From assembly GCF_004745825.1 (NCBI RefSeq), contig NZ_SRLA01000002.1, positions 124,001-188,000 on the forward strand: 64,000 nucleotides of DNA, in the 5' to 3' direction. This document shows positions 1-9,591 of this stretch, in pieces. The position numbers and the translations under genes were made by a program. The stretch is from Hymenobacter fodinae. GTDB lineage: Bacteria > Bacteroidota > Bacteroidia > Cytophagales > Hymenobacteraceae. Each line of letters begins with the position of its first letter. Positions within the stretch are counted from its first letter, which is position 1. The notes below the pieces were generated by a model. That model was given only the letters and a program-made list of their open reading frames with translations, was not told the DNA's origin and ran no database searches.

Positions 1-102
1 CGGGGCTTTGTTGTTTGATAGTGGCCTAGCGGCCCATTCTACTGGGCGAGGCTATTTATCAAAACGTGTCAAGAGGATGAAATTGTCACCGATGCACTAG
101 GC

Positions 103-1314
103 CTAGTGTTCCCCCTCTCCGTTCAGGTCAGCGCCAATCATCACGATGCGGGAAGGTTTGCCAGTGATGTTAAACGTGTGCTTTTCCTCTAGCGTACCCT
201 TATCCAGCATGTGTACCTTGCCCTGTGGAGCATTAGTGATGTACACGTACTTCTGGGTAGTTGCAAGGTACGGAGCGGCCGCAGCTACATCAGGAATCAG
301 GTTTGAAACAGATTTGTCGGCTTTTTTGGAGCCCGAAACCCCGTCAAATACCAGCAGTTTGCCGTCGGGTTGGAGCACTATAATATCCTGGCCGGCTGCA
401 TCGTATAGGGCGCGCGTGTACTGCGTAATGCCACCTACGCTCGTGAATGTTTTGGTGTTTGGGTTAACCAGGTGCAGTCCGGCAGTAGCGCTCATACCCA
501 GGAAGGTTTTCGCCGCGGCTCCATAACTCAGGCTCGACAGCCAGTTCGCGCCGAAGGCCGCGGGGTAGGGTAGCAGCTCCTGTTGGCCACCCGTTTGAAC
601 GCGCAAAATCCCCTGTGGCGTACCAAACAGCGCGATAGAGCCATCGGTGGCGTTGCCATGGATATTGGTTACGGCAATTGAAGAAGCCGCGCCTACCTCT
701 TGGCCTTTCGAGTTGACTAGCTTCACTCGCCACGGCGTGGCACCGGTTGCGGCTTTATCGGAAACGGCGTAGGTGTTGTTCTGGAGGGTAACCACTGCCC
801 CGTGGTGCGCAGAGCCCACTGGTACCGCGGTGGTATTGGCTGAGGAATGCAACAATGATTCATCAGTAAGGTGTAGGTTGCCATCCCCGTCGCCGAAGAT
901 AGCAATGCTGCTTCACTGCACGCTGAAATGCGCGGGCTTGATGGCGGCTGATTTTGTAAGAGCCCATTTAGGCGTGCCCTTCGTGTGAACATGGTCGCCG
1001 TGCGCCTCTAGGCCACTATCAAAAAACTCCACGGCATTTTGAGAGCCGTACACAAACGCGGCAAAGCGCCCGCTACCCGTAGGATAGAGTGTGGCACCAC
1101 CAAAGCTGCTTTGGAAGCTCTCCTGTGCTTTTTTTGCAGGAGTAATCAGGGTAACGGCCGTGCTGGCCTGGTCTGCTACCAGCAGGCGCACATGCTGGTT
1201 CTCTACTTTGTCGGGTGCTGAGTTCTCCGAGTCGTTTTTGTCGCAGGAAGACAAGGCGCCAACAAAGAGTAGGGCAACTGCCGGATAAAGGAGGGTACGG
1301 GTTACTGTTTTCAT
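103..1314 (-). pseudogene. AztD-like beta-propeller zinc-binding lipoprotein, interrupted by an in-frame TGA
   Basis: Reading from an ATG at 1314 the protein starts with a lipoprotein signal (hydrophobic stretch then LSSCDKN, lipobox cysteine about residue 24). It has a His-rich loop EAHGDHVH followed by GTPKW and a run of propeller-like repeats. This resembles AztD, the periplasmic zinc chaperone of zinc ABC importers (family knowledge; similarity judged by eye). At 913-915 there is a TGA after HFSVQ. The same frame continues without shift through SSIAIFGDGDG to a TAA-type end at 103, so a single stop codon splits one gene of about 403 codons. It may be a nonsense mutation, a sequencing error, or readthrough. 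The downstream part alone has an internal ATG at 855 but would lack the signal peptide. Confidence 0.7.
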
Positions 1315-1349
1315 AGGGACGAAGTCCTGATAACTGGATGAATGATGCG

Positions 1350-1377
1350 CAAATGTATATATGAAACAATGTTGCAA
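1350..1377 (-). promoter_or_regulatory. Bacteroidota-type promoter of the AztD-like gene
   Basis: On the minus strand there is a -7 element TACATTTG (1350-1357), an exact match to TAnnTTTG, with TTG at 1375-1377, 17 nt upstream. This is the known Bacteroidota sigma-factor architecture (TTG, 17-23 nt, TAnnTTTG). The -7 element lies 36 bp upstream of the ATG at 1314. Confidence 0.6.
1362..1376. promoter_or_regulatory. Interrupted palindrome over the promoter, possible Zur/Fur-family operator
   Basis: On the minus strand TGCAAC-ATT-GTTTCA is a 6-3-6 interrupted palindrome with one mismatch. It fills the spacer of the promoter and overlaps its -33 element. A Zur-type repressor site would fit the zinc-chaperone character of the gene; that assignment is inference only. 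Confidence 0.35.
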
Positions 1378-1395
1378 ATATTAAATCGACATTAA

Positions 1396-1428
1396 AAAGC
1401 CCCGCCGGCGTATTGCCAGCGGGGCTTT
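1396..1428 (-). terminator. Rho-independent terminator of clpB
   Basis: Ten-base-pair stem (1396-1405 with 1419-1428) of the form AAAGCCCCGC/GCGGGGCTTT. On the minus strand it is followed by TTTTT, 20 bp after the clpB stop codon. Confidence 0.8.
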
Positions 1429-1447
1429 CCATAGATAGGCAGCGCTC

Positions 1448-4069
1448 TTACACGCCCGGAATTTCCACGTCCACGTTCACAAAGCGGATCTGGCCGTCTT
1501 CCAGCACCGCTTCTACCACAGCGTCTTTACTAACGCGGCCGGCAAGAATGTCCTTCGACAGCTCGTTGAGCACCAGGCGTTGCAGCACGCGCTTGAGGGG
1601 CCTAGCTCCAAACTGAGGGTCGAAGCCTTGCTCGCCGAGGTAGTCGAGTACCTCTTCGGTGGCTTCCAGGCGGATGCCGGCTTCCTCTAGGCGCTGCTGA
1701 ATCTGCTTGAACTGGATGTCCACGATCTTGCGGATTTCGCGACGCTTCAGCGGCTGGAACATCACAATCTCGTCGATGCGGTTCAGGAACTCGGGGCGCA
1801 TATGGCCCTTCAGGCGCTCAATCACCTCTTCGCGGGTGCGGTCTACCACTTCCTCATGGTTGTACTCATTCAGCTCCTTGAAGTTCTTCTGAATGATGTC
1901 GGCGCCCGTGTTCGAGGTCATGATGATGATGGTGTTCTTGAAGTTCGCCACCCGACCTTTGTTGTCGGTGAGGCGGCCGTCATCGAGCACCTGCAGCAAG
2001 ATGTTGAACACGTCGGGGTGGGCCTTCTCAATTTCGTCGAGCAGAATCACGGAGTACGGCTTGCGACGCACGGCCTCTGTCAGCTGCCCACCTTCATCGT
2101 AGCCCACGTAGCCGGGAGGTGCCCCGATCAGGCGCGACACGGCGTGGCGCTCCTGGTACTCGCTCATGTCGATGCGCACCATGGCGTTTTCATCGTTGAA
2201 CAAGTACTCGGCCAGGGCCTTCGCCAGCTCGGTTTTACCCACGCCAGTAGTACCCAGGAAGATAAACGAACCAATCGGCCGCTTGGGGTCCTGTAGGCCA
2301 GCCCGGGAGCGGCGCACGGCATCGGAAATGGCCGCAATGGCTTCGCTCTGGCCCGCCACGCGGCGACCTAGCTCCGCTTCCAGGTTCAGCAGCTTCTCGC
2401 GGTCCGACTGTAGCATCTTGCTTACCGGAATACCGGTCCACTTGGCTACTACCTCGGCAATATCCTCGGAGGTTACCACTTCCTGCAGCATCGAGCCGCC
2501 GTCCTTGCCTTTATCGGCTTCGGCCTGGGCTTGCAGCTCCTTCAGCTTGGCTTCAGCTTCCTGAATCTTGCCGTAGCGCAGCTCCGCCACGCGGCCATAG
2601 TCGCCCTGGCGCTCGGCTTGGTCGGCTTCCAGCTTAAAGCGCTCAATAGCTTCCTTCTGCTCCTGAATGCTGGTGAGGGCTGATTTCTCATTTTCCCACT
2701 GGGCTTTCAGGGTGTCGCGCTTGGCGGTCAGCTCGGCCAACTCCTTGTTGAGCACGGTTTCGCGGTCCTTGTTTTCCTCGCGACGGATGGCTTCACGCTC
2801 AATTTCCAGCTGCATGATGCGGCGTTGCGCCTCGTCGAGCTCCACGGGCATGGAGTTTAGCTCGATGCGGAGCTTGGCGGCGGCCTCGTCCATCAGGTCG
2901 ATGGCCTTGTCGGGCAGGAACCGGTCGGTGATGTAGCGGCTTGACAACTCTACGGCGGCAATTACGGCGTCGTCGGTAATGCGTACGCCGTGATGCAGCT
3001 CGTACTTCTCCTTGATGCCGCGCATGATGCTGATGGCATCTTCCGTGCTTGGCTCATCTACCATCACCGCCTGGAAACGACGCTCCAGGGCCTTGTCCTT
3101 CTCAATGTACTTCTGGTACTCCTTGAGGGTAGTGGCCCCGATGGAGTGCAACTCGCCGCGGGCCAGGGCAGGCTTGAGCAGGTTAGCCGCATCCATGGCG
3201 CCTTCACCACCGCCTCCGGCCCCAATCAGGGTGTGCATCTCGTCGATGAACAGGATGATCTGGCCTTCGGAGTCGGTTACTTCCTTGATAACGGACTTCA
3301 AGCGCTCCTCAAACTCGCCCTTGTACTTGGCACCCGCAATGAGCAGACCCATGTCCAGGGACATGATGATTTTGTCCTTGAGGTTTTCGGGCACGTCGCC
3401 GGCCACAATACGCTGGGCCAGGCCCTCCACAATGGCGGTCTTACCAACGCCGGGCTCACCAAGCAGCACGGGGTTGTTCTTGGTGCGACGGCTCAGAATC
3501 TGCAGCACGCGGCGGATTTCCTCGTCGCGGCCGATAACCGGGTCCATCTTGCCGGTGCGCACCTGCTCGTTGAGGTTGCGGGCGTAGCGGTTGAGGCTCT
3601 GGTACTGGTCTTCGGCGGTCTGCGAGGTAACCTTACGGCCCCCGCGCAGCTCCTTAATGGCCGCTTTCAGGTCTTTCTCGTTGAAGCCGGCGTCCTTCAT
3701 TAGGGTAGCCACGGCGTCTTTACCGCCCAGCAGCCCCAGCAGCAGGTGCTCCACCGACACATATTCATCGTCAAACTCCTTCAGAAAGCCGGTAGCGCGC
3801 TGCAGAGCGGCGGCGGCTTCGTTGGAGAGGTAAGGCGAGCCCCCGCTTACTCTAGGGTAGCCCGTTACTACTGCATCGAGACGGGGCGTGAGGATGTTGA
3901 GGTTCACGCCCAGCTTCTTAGCCAGAAACGACAGCACATTCTCGTCGCTTTGGAAGAGGCCCTTTAGCAGGTGGCCGGTTTCAATGGCCTGCTGCTGGTT
4001 GCCCCCGGCAATTTCAGTGGCCTTCTGCACGGCCTCCTGTGCCTTGATGGTATAGTTATTAAAGTTCAT
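1448..4069 (-). CDS. clpB: ATP-dependent disaggregase ClpB
   Basis: 873 residues, the usual ClpB length. It has a double Clp N-domain (about 1-150), a first AAA+ module with Walker A GEPGVGKT (204-211) and Walker B FIDEMHTL, a long charged coiled-coil middle domain (about 400-530), and a second AAA+ module with GTTGVGKT and [12 protein letters not shown]. The C-terminal D2-small domain is intact. ClpB is a cytosolic hexameric chaperone that threads aggregated proteins and works with DnaK. The start at 4069 gives the standard N-terminus [14 protein letters not shown]. It is monocistronic, with its own terminator; no clear CIRCE element was seen upstream. Confidence 0.97.
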   Translation of the reverse strand: MNFNNYTIKAQEAVQKATEIAGGNQQQAIETGHLLKGLFQSDENVLSFLAKKLGVNLNILTPRLDAVVTGYPRVSGGSPYLSNEAAAALQRATGFLKEFDDEYVSVEHLLLGLLGGKDAVATLMKDAGFNEKDLKAAIKELRGGRKVTSQTAEDQYQSLNRYARNLNEQVRTGKMDPVIGRDEEIRRVLQILSRRTKNNPVLLGEPGVGKTAIVEGLAQRIVAGDVPENLKDKIIMSLDMGLLIAGAKYKGEFEERLKSVIKEVTDSEGQIILFIDEMHTLIGAGGGGEGAMDAANLLKPALARGELHSIGATTLKEYQKYIEKDKALERRFQAVMVDEPSTEDAISIMRGIKEKYELHHGVRITDDAVIAAVELSSRYITDRFLPDKAIDLMDEAAAKLRIELNSMPVELDEAQRRIMQLEIEREAIRREENKDRETVLNKELAELTAKRDTLKAQWENEKSALTSIQEQKEAIERFKLEADQAERQGDYGRVAELRYGKIQEAEAKLKELQAQAEADKGKDGGSMLQEVVTSEDIAEVVAKWTGIPVSKMLQSDREKLLNLEAELGRRVAGQSEAIAAISDAVRRSRAGLQDPKRPIGSFIFLGTTGVGKTELAKALAEYLFNDENAMVRIDMSEYQERHAVSRLIGAPPGYVGYDEGGQLTEAVRRKPYSVILLDEIEKAHPDVFNILLQVLDDGRLTDNKGRVANFKNTIIIMTSNTGADIIQKNFKELNEYNHEEVVDRTREEVIERLKGHMRPEFLNRIDEIVMFQPLKRREIRKIVDIQFKQIQQRLEEAGIRLEATEEVLDYLGEQGFDPQFGARPLKRVLQRLVLNELSKDILAGRVSKDAVVEAVLEDGQIRFVNVDVEIPGV

Positions 4070-4189
4070 GGTCGCTAAGATCTAGGTAGGTGCTTCGGGT
4101 TAGGAAGTTCTACGAGATGCTTAGCAAACGGGGTGCAAAAGGACTTCTAATGACTTTTTGACATAATTTAAAATCTATCCATTTGATTA

Positions 4190-5542
4190 TTATGTAATAT
4201 TGTCATGGATAATCTCATCGTCTTGATTAGCCTCTATAACCTCTTCTACAGACTGTTCTAGCACTTCTAAATCTTCATTAAATATTTTCTTAAAGAGCTC
4301 CTTAAACTCAGGCCTTTCACGGTATTTCAAAAATAAAGGCCATTCTCTATAAGCAGTTGCATTTATAGATCCATTTGGTCCTATTTTCTCAGCAATAGTG
4401 TCTGCTTTATCATATTCTTCCAAGACTACAGCCTCAGCAAGCTTAAAATCATCACTAGTTGCAGTCCAATCTTCTGCATTAATTATCTTGCTTGCAATTT
4501 TTGAATTGCCTGACCACTTATAGGCTAACGCTCTGTTGATTATAATGAATCTTCTTATTTGTTCTGAGCTAAATCTTTTAATATTATTAACTGCAAAATC
4601 AAGTACCCTAATAGCAAGATTATATTTCTCATTTAATAATAGTTCAAATGCAATATTATTTAAGTTTTCATCTGCTAATTCTCTGTTTTTTGGATCCTTT
4701 TTTCTCCAGAGAACATGAGCTAGTTGAATACCCATATCAAATATACATGAGTAAGCTTCTTTCATGTAATTGACGGGTGCTTCAAGTTTTGCACCAACCT
4801 TGATATCATTAGGTAAATTGACTCCATGCAATTTACATACTTTGATATACTGCGACGAAACTATTCCGCGTGTATGAACAAAGAGATTTCTTCTTTCTGT
4901 TACTTCAATAAAGGTAGGCCAAATGGATAAGTCTTTTCTTAGTGGCAAGTCAAACTTCTTTTCTAACCAGTCAAACTGTTCTGAATGGCTCTTGCGTAAT
5001 ACAGTTTCAATTTCCTTCTCTACTATATGTGCACGAGCGTCTGCAATGGAGCCAAATTCAGATAATTGAGAATAAGATAAATTCCTCTCTGAGGAATTAA
5101 GAATTTCAGGATTTAAGTCAAATAGTGCTTTTATTAGTTGTCCTAAAAATGCGTCGTATTGGCTAATAAGAGATGTTAAGAAACTAGCCGGAACTAATTT
5201 GCCTGATAAAGAAATTTGATTTAATTCCTTGTGTAAGTTATTCCATCTTCTGTAATAGTTTTCATGAACTTTTACTTTGTAATTTCCGTGTTCATCTGGT
5301 CCGGAAACTTCACAATTTCTTTTCTCAAATTCATCTACATATTCTTTAGTTTTCTTTAAAGTTTTTCCAATTGTAACCATTGTTAGGAATAGCGTTTTAA
5401 AGAGACTGTCAATATGATCTATATAGATATTTAAAGCCGATTCAATAGGGTGTTCTTTTTGCTCTTCCTCCTCCTCTTCTACTATTACAGCCTCAATGTC
5501 CTCAATAGCTGGTTCTTCAATAAATTTGTTCTGCTCTGACAT
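4190..5542 (-). CDS. Uncharacterised protein with an RNxxxH (HEPN-like) motif, in an AT-rich island
   Basis: 450 residues. The N-terminus is acidic (VEEEEEEQKE). The middle is helical and contains RRNLFVH, in which R218-N219...H223 fits the R-N-x3-H signature of HEPN ribonuclease or nucleotide-binding domains. The C-terminal third looks like helical repeats (TPR-like) and ends in an acidic tail. HEPN domains are frequent in abortive-infection and toxin systems (family knowledge); the assignment rests on one motif plus helical character. The gene and its flanks (about 4140-5820) are strikingly AT-rich against GC-rich neighbours, suggesting horizontal acquisition. It has no obvious partner, integrase or repeat boundary. 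It could equally be a non-defence HEPN/TPR protein. Confidence 0.6.
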   Translation of the reverse strand: MSEQNKFIEEPAIEDIEAVIVEEEEEEQKEHPIESALNIYIDHIDSLFKTLFLTMVTIGKTLKKTKEYVDEFEKRNCEVSGPDEHGNYKVKVHENYYRRWNNLHKELNQISLSGKLVPASFLTSLISQYDAFLGQLIKALFDLNPEILNSSERNLSYSQLSEFGSIADARAHIVEKEIETVLRKSHSEQFDWLEKKFDLPLRKDLSIWPTFIEVTERRNLFVHTRGIVSSQYIKVCKLHGVNLPNDIKVGAKLEAPVNYMKEAYSCIFDMGIQLAHVLWRKKDPKNRELADENLNNIAFELLLNEKYNLAIRVLDFAVNNIKRFSSEQIRRFIIINRALAYKWSGNSKIASKIINAEDWTATSDDFKLAEAVVLEEYDKADTIAEKIGPNGSINATAYREWPLFLKYRERPEFKELFKKIFNEDLEVLEQSVEEVIEANQDDEIIHDNIT

Positions 5543-5823
5543 TTTTTAGAATTTATGATTGAATTGTCAACAACATAAAGCTTAACTTCTTACTAGATAA
5601 TCGTAAGAATACAAGCTCTTCTCTTAAATAGAAACGACAAGTTATACAAGAATCGATAAGGTGCAATCATGAAAACCTGAACGCCTATCTTTTTCTAAAT
5701 GCTATATAAATTACGCCATGTGACGTCCACCTTAGTTGCTGAAAAATAGTTAGACATGATATGCTAATCATTGATTGTCAAACAATTATAAGGTAAATAT
5801 AGCGCTATACACTGTTAAGCTGC

Positions 5824-6279
5824 CTACCTGCTAAAACCCACACTAGCCAGACCCGCCCGCCGGAATAGCAACCCAGCCACTACCCACAGCCCGGCGAAGA
5901 TGGTGTTCAGCACAATTACCCACAGCACGCCCATGGTCAACTCGGGTTGCTTGATGAGCAAGGCCACGAAAGGCACGGCAAATTGAGTTGCGGCTGCCGC
6001 AAACATAGCGCGAGCCATGCCTAGGGGCTGGAGTTTCGCTAGGATGGCCCCGATGAAGCCGACGGCTAGCACCGCGCCATATAGTAGGTTCATGGGGTTG
6101 TTTTCGCTGCCGATGAAGCCGACGGCTAGGTTGCCCCATACCAGCAGGAGGGATGCTGTCACCGCCACGCCCACGGCCAGTTTATAGGCGCCGCTGCGGC
6201 CTCGGCTGGCTATCAGCAGATACAACAGGCCTAGAACCAGCACTAGAATGCCTGCCATTACAACGTGAGATATGGCCAT
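5824..6279 (-). CDS. Small four-helix membrane protein, paralogue of the next gene
   Basis: 151 residues with about four predicted transmembrane segments. The core AYKLAVGVAV...LLVWGNLAVG...SENNP.NLLY is shared almost residue for residue with the protein encoded at 6322-6897, so the two arose by tandem duplication. No catalytic motif is visible and the function is unknown. The start at 6279 places a hydrophobic helix at the very N-terminus (MAISHVVMAGILVLVLGLLY). It lies 42 bp downstream of its paralogue and is probably co-transcribed. Confidence 0.75.
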   Translation of the reverse strand: MAISHVVMAGILVLVLGLLYLLIASRGRSGAYKLAVGVAVTASLLLVWGNLAVGFIGSENNPMNLLYGAVLAVGFIGAILAKLQPLGMARAMFAAAATQFAVPFVALLIKQPELTMGVLWVIVLNTIFAGLWVVAGLLFRRAGLASVGFSR

Positions 6280-6321
6280 GAGAGTAGTGAGAAAGAAGTG
6301 GATGGTTTGTGCGCGGCGTTC

Positions 6322-6897
6322 CTAGGCCAGTCGCTGGTTTAGGTTGGAGCCCGGGGCACTGGCGCGGCGGAACAGCCAGCCCGAAACCGCCCAGATGGCA
6401 GCAAATGCTCCGTTGGCTACCAGTACATTCAAGAGGTGCACGTTGGGCTCAACAGCCGCACCTGTGGGCTTCCAGACGAACAGCGCAATAGCCGTAACCA
6501 CGATGTAGGTAAGCGACGCCGCAAACATGACATTCGACATGCCCCGCGGCCGGAAACGCGCCACAAAGGACCCGATGAGCGCCACCGCTAGCACCGCGAG
6601 GTAGAGCAGGTTAGCGGGGTTATCCTCGCTGCCTACTAGGCCTACGGCCAGATTTGCCCACAGTAGCAGGAGCCCAGCCGCTACGCCCACGCCCGCGGCC
6701 AGTTTATAGGCAGTGTTGTCGCCCATTCGCGAAATCAGGACGAACGTGAGGCCCGCGCCGAAGAGCATGATACCGGCGGCCAGGAAGTCGCCGGGGCTCC
6801 AAAGCATACCGGGAACAAACAGTTTGGCGGCCAACGGAATAAGCAACAGTAGGCCAGTGCCCAGTGCCACGCGCAGAATGCTTTGAGAGAGTGTCAT
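6322..6897 (-). CDS. Membrane protein, tandem paralogue
   Basis: 191 residues with about five transmembrane helices. It shares the signature TAYKLAAGVGV, LLLWANLAVGLVGSEDNP and NLLY with the downstream gene but carries an extra N-terminal helix. Function unknown. The last codons are CTG-GCC-TAG, meaning the stop codon is provided by a copy of the GGCCTAG repeat that pervades this window. A perfect 17-bp palindrome (7073-7089) lies about 175 bp upstream and may regulate the pair. Confidence 0.75.
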   Translation of the reverse strand: MTLSQSILRVALGTGLLLLIPLAAKLFVPGMLWSPGDFLAAGIMLFGAGLTFVLISRMGDNTAYKLAAGVGVAAGLLLLWANLAVGLVGSEDNPANLLYLAVLAVALIGSFVARFRPRGMSNVMFAASLTYIVVTAIALFVWKPTGAAVEPNVHLLNVLVANGAFAAIWAVSGWLFRRASAPGSNLNQRLA

Positions 6898-7311
6898 GAT
6901 GGTGATGTTTGAGAATGAAAGAGTGCGTTTCAGAAATCAGGAAGTAACGACTTGCGCTGCCGGATATCCACTCGGAAGTGGCCTAGGCTACTGTTGCACA
7001 AGCTACCAGTTAAGGTGACCTGTGCGAGTGTGGAAGGGTACAATCAGGAGAGTGCTCGAAGTAAACAAAAGAACTTTGTATTTCAAAGTAAGGGGATGCA
7101 ATTTGTGTATGAAGCGTATGCTCAGCCTTTGTTAAGTCAGGTATGCGGCGCTTAAAGAAAAGCTCGTGTGGAGGTAATCGAGCTAGAAACTTCTGAAAGA
7201 AGACCTGTCATGCTAACTCCGGTGGCCTAGCGCTGAGGGTGGTTACTTCAATGAGGATGAGGCCCAAGAGCAGCTTGGTTGATACTCGTGCTGCCACCCA
7301 CAAGCAAAAGC
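6898..7311. other. Non-coding gap with a palindromic operator-like site
   Basis: No convincing gene. It contains GGCCTAG half-sites near 6969 and 7220 and the 17-bp palindrome described separately. A short open frame at 6952-7155 on the plus strand has no recognisable features and poor composition. Confidence 0.5.
7073..7089. promoter_or_regulatory. Perfect 17-bp palindrome, operator-like, copy 1
   Basis: ACTTTGTATTTCAAAGT: 6-bp arms around a 5-nt centre. An identical 17-mer is found at 9592-9608 beside another promoter. A shared repressor site is the simplest explanation; the regulator is not in the window. Confidence 0.5.
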
Positions 7312-8556
7312 CTAGATAAAATGAAAGGCTAACGGGAAAACAAAGACGACCACTGCTGCCCAAATGCCATACACCGGCAGGTAAGAAACGATACTATTTT
7401 CCACCGCAGCAAGCTCTTGGTGGTCTTGCACGGTCTTAAACAACCGGTAGGCCACTAGCAGCAGGTTAAGCAGAATCAATACATTGCCCCCTAGTACCGC
7501 CAACCGATTAGGCGTGATTCCCCACTCCGAAATGCGGAACAGGATGGCCGATAGGGCCACACCATTCACGAGAATGGTAACCCCAGAGAGGCCTAGCAGT
7601 AAGAGGTTCTCAAATTTCCGGTTGGCGCTCTTGGAGGCTTCGGCAACTGAAAACGCAATGAGTGCCATTACGCCAATCAGCAGCAGATTGAAGAGCAGTA
7701 AAAAATCCCGGTTGTTGTACGGGTCTTTGCCGGTGTAGAACACGGCCCCCAGGTACACAATCAGCATCACCAGCACCAAGGGCGTAAATATTTTGGCAAT
7801 TACCGGCGAGACCTTGTTCACCAAGTGCGGGTTGGTCTGCACCAAGTACGTCCCGACGATGGGCGCAGCGGCGGCTCCCCACACGCCGATGTACTGCATG
7901 TAAAAGTTCTCAATCCGCAGCCCAATAAGCCCGAATAGGCCGATGGTAATGGCCGTCATCAGGCCGCCCGCCAGCAGAATAATAGCCGTCATTACCACCA
8001 AATCGCCGTTGTAGCGGAGGAAGCTTAGCCGCCGGGCAGCGCTGGCCGGCTCCGGGCCCACGTAGGTAAAGCCCAGCACCGCCCACAGAAACAAGGGCAA
8101 GTGAATGCAGGCCAGCAGCAGCGTGTCGCTTTGCTCGTTGCGGGGCAGCGCATTGATGTAGACAACCGACCCCAGCAGGAGCAGCGCCACAACAGCCAGG
8201 GTTCTGGTAGGCAGTTTCTGCTTCCAGGCGAAGTAGGCAGTTAGCAGCGGGAAAACGATAAAGGCAATATTTCGGGGGTAGAAGTAGTCGGGGCTCAGCC
8301 CGAACAGTTGCGGGATTTTGGCAATGAGGCCAGCTATGAAAGCGGCAACTACCACAAACAGCAATTCCCGGCCCGAGCCCCAGGAAATATTCTCGCCTTC
8401 AAAATTGAGCCGCTCGTTCCAGATCTGCGCAACAGGTTGCTCCTGAATGCTGGGGTACAGGGCGTTAAACTCCTTTTTGAATGCAGCTCGATTGTCGCGG
8501 TAGAGCTTTTCCAACTGCCTGGGGTTGTCTAAGTTCTGGAGTACTTCGGCTTTCAT
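7312..8556 (-). CDS. Polytopic membrane protein, probably DUF4153-like
   Basis: 414 residues from the ATG at 8556; an upstream ATG at 8595 would add 13 residues. A soluble N-terminus of about 70 residues (DNPRQLEKLYRDN, helical) precedes some ten to twelve hydrophobic segments. The stretch around KIFTPLVLVMLIVYLGAVFYTGKDPYNNRDFLLLFN is reminiscent of DUF4153 membrane proteins of Bacteroidota, from memory only. No catalytic residues are recognised. It follows the metallo-beta-lactamase gene by 59 bp on the same strand, so the two may form an operon controlled by the palindrome at 9592. Confidence 0.7.
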   Translation of the reverse strand: MKAEVLQNLDNPRQLEKLYRDNRAAFKKEFNALYPSIQEQPVAQIWNERLNFEGENISWGSGRELLFVVVAAFIAGLIAKIPQLFGLSPDYFYPRNIAFIVFPLLTAYFAWKQKLPTRTLAVVALLLLGSVVYINALPRNEQSDTLLLACIHLPLFLWAVLGFTYVGPEPASAARRLSFLRYNGDLVVMTAIILLAGGLMTAITIGLFGLIGLRIENFYMQYIGVWGAAAAPIVGTYLVQTNPHLVNKVSPVIAKIFTPLVLVMLIVYLGAVFYTGKDPYNNRDFLLLFNLLLIGVMALIAFSVAEASKSANRKFENLLLLGLSGVTILVNGVALSAILFRISEWGITPNRLAVLGGNVLILLNLLLVAYRLFKTVQDHQELAAVENSIVSYLPVYGIWAAVVVFVFPLAFHFI

Positions 8557-8615
8557 ATCAGGTGTGCATTGAGGTACTGCATGATTACTGAGCAAAGGGC
8601 ACGTGGGCGCAGCTG

Positions 8616-9539
8616 CTATTGCTGCTCTTGAAGGGCTTTATGGTAGGCCACCTCTGCCTTTTGAATGTCTTCCAGGTAGCCCGCCCGGTCGAGGAAAGGC
8701 ACTACGGGGTCGGGGGAGGTGGCGCGCTCCTCAAACTTGCGTTTCAGGCTGAAGGGCCGGGCATGAGAAGAGAGGTAGATGTCGGCGGGCAGGTTTCGCA
8801 GGGTAACATAGCTGCGCTCCAGCTCTTGCCGTAGCGTGGCATCATACTTCCAATTAAACAGGGAGGTAGGCATTGGTAAGGAGAGACTGCCCACGTTTAC
8901 CACCAACAGCTCGCGGCCGTTATCCTGAACTGGAAACGCCCAGGTGGTGCAGCCCGGCGTGTGGCCCGCAGTTACGTGGGCCGTGAGGCGAATAGGTCCT
9001 AACCTGATTTGAGCGCCATCCCGGAATTGGTGGTCGATGCGGGGCGCGGGGTACCGCATGATGCCGAGGTAAACCAGCCCATTCACCGGGGCCATGTTCC
9101 GGGCGCTAACCCCACCTGAGGCCACAATGTCGCCGTCGGCTTCGCTCACCCACAGCTGCGCCCCCGAGGCTCGTTGCAGTTCCGCTAGGCCACCGGCGTG
9201 GTCGATGTGGGCATGGGAGTTGAGTAGAATCTTAACATCCCGAATGTTAAAGCCCAAGGCAGCAATGCTCTTGAGAATCATGGGGGCGGTGCCGGGGTAG
9301 CCTCCATCAATCAGGACGTGGCCCTCGGGGCCAGTAAGCAGAAAGGAAGTGACGTCGCGGGTGCCCACGTAATAGAGGTTGCCCGCAATGCGAAACGGTT
9401 CCCGTGGTAGCTGGCCGCCCTGGTCTGAGGCTGCCTTCCACTTGCTGAGCAGAAACACTGCGCCCACAGCTAGCAAAGCCACTAGCACAAGCCCTAGGCG
9501 CCACTTACAACGACCTCGTGTGTTTGCTGCTGTAACCAT
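8616..9539 (-). CDS. Subclass B3-type metallo-beta-lactamase-fold hydrolase, membrane-anchored
   Basis: 307 residues from the ATG at 9539. An N-terminal hydrophobic helix (about 15-31) follows basic residues and is best read as an anchor or uncleaved signal. The MBL fold shows H109-A-H111-I-D113-H114, then GHTPGCTTW with H193, and SSHARPF with H259. Together these are the six zinc ligands of the B3 subclass (L1/FEZ-like). The spacing and the HTPGCTTW motif favour B3 beta-lactamase over glyoxalase II or lactonase. Such enzymes hydrolyse beta-lactams including carbapenems in the periplasm; activity here is inferred. Promoter and operator sites lie just upstream. Confidence 0.82.
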   Translation of the reverse strand: MVTAANTRGRCKWRLGLVLVALLAVGAVFLLSKWKAASDQGGQLPREPFRIAGNLYYVGTRDVTSFLLTGPEGHVLIDGGYPGTAPMILKSIAALGFNIRDVKILLNSHAHIDHAGGLAELQRASGAQLWVSEADGDIVASGGVSARNMAPVNGLVYLGIMRYPAPRIDHQFRDGAQIRLGPIRLTAHVTAGHTPGCTTWAFPVQDNGRELLVVNVGSLSLPMPTSLFNWKYDATLRQELERSYVTLRNLPADIYLSSHARPFSLKRKFEERATSPDPVVPFLDRAGYLEDIQKAEVAYHKALQEQQ

Positions 9540-9591
9540 GGGAGCTGCTAAGGAACGTGAGAAAGTGCTTGCCTGAGAGTGGTGTAAAAGT

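Noticed and set aside
1..102. Partial gene at the left edge
   Set aside because: The first bases (CGGGGCTTT) look like half of a terminator and no open frame of useful length enters from the edge.
913..915. Selenocysteine read-through at the TGA of the AztD-like gene
   Set aside because: No hairpin resembling a SECIS follows the codon, and the family has no selenocysteine at this position; a nonsense mutation or sequencing error is simpler.
2990..3703. Long open frame antisense to clpB (237 codons, plus strand)
   Set aside because: It lies fully within clpB, mirrors its codon structure and has a His/Leu/Val-rich composition typical of an antisense shadow in GC-rich coding DNA.
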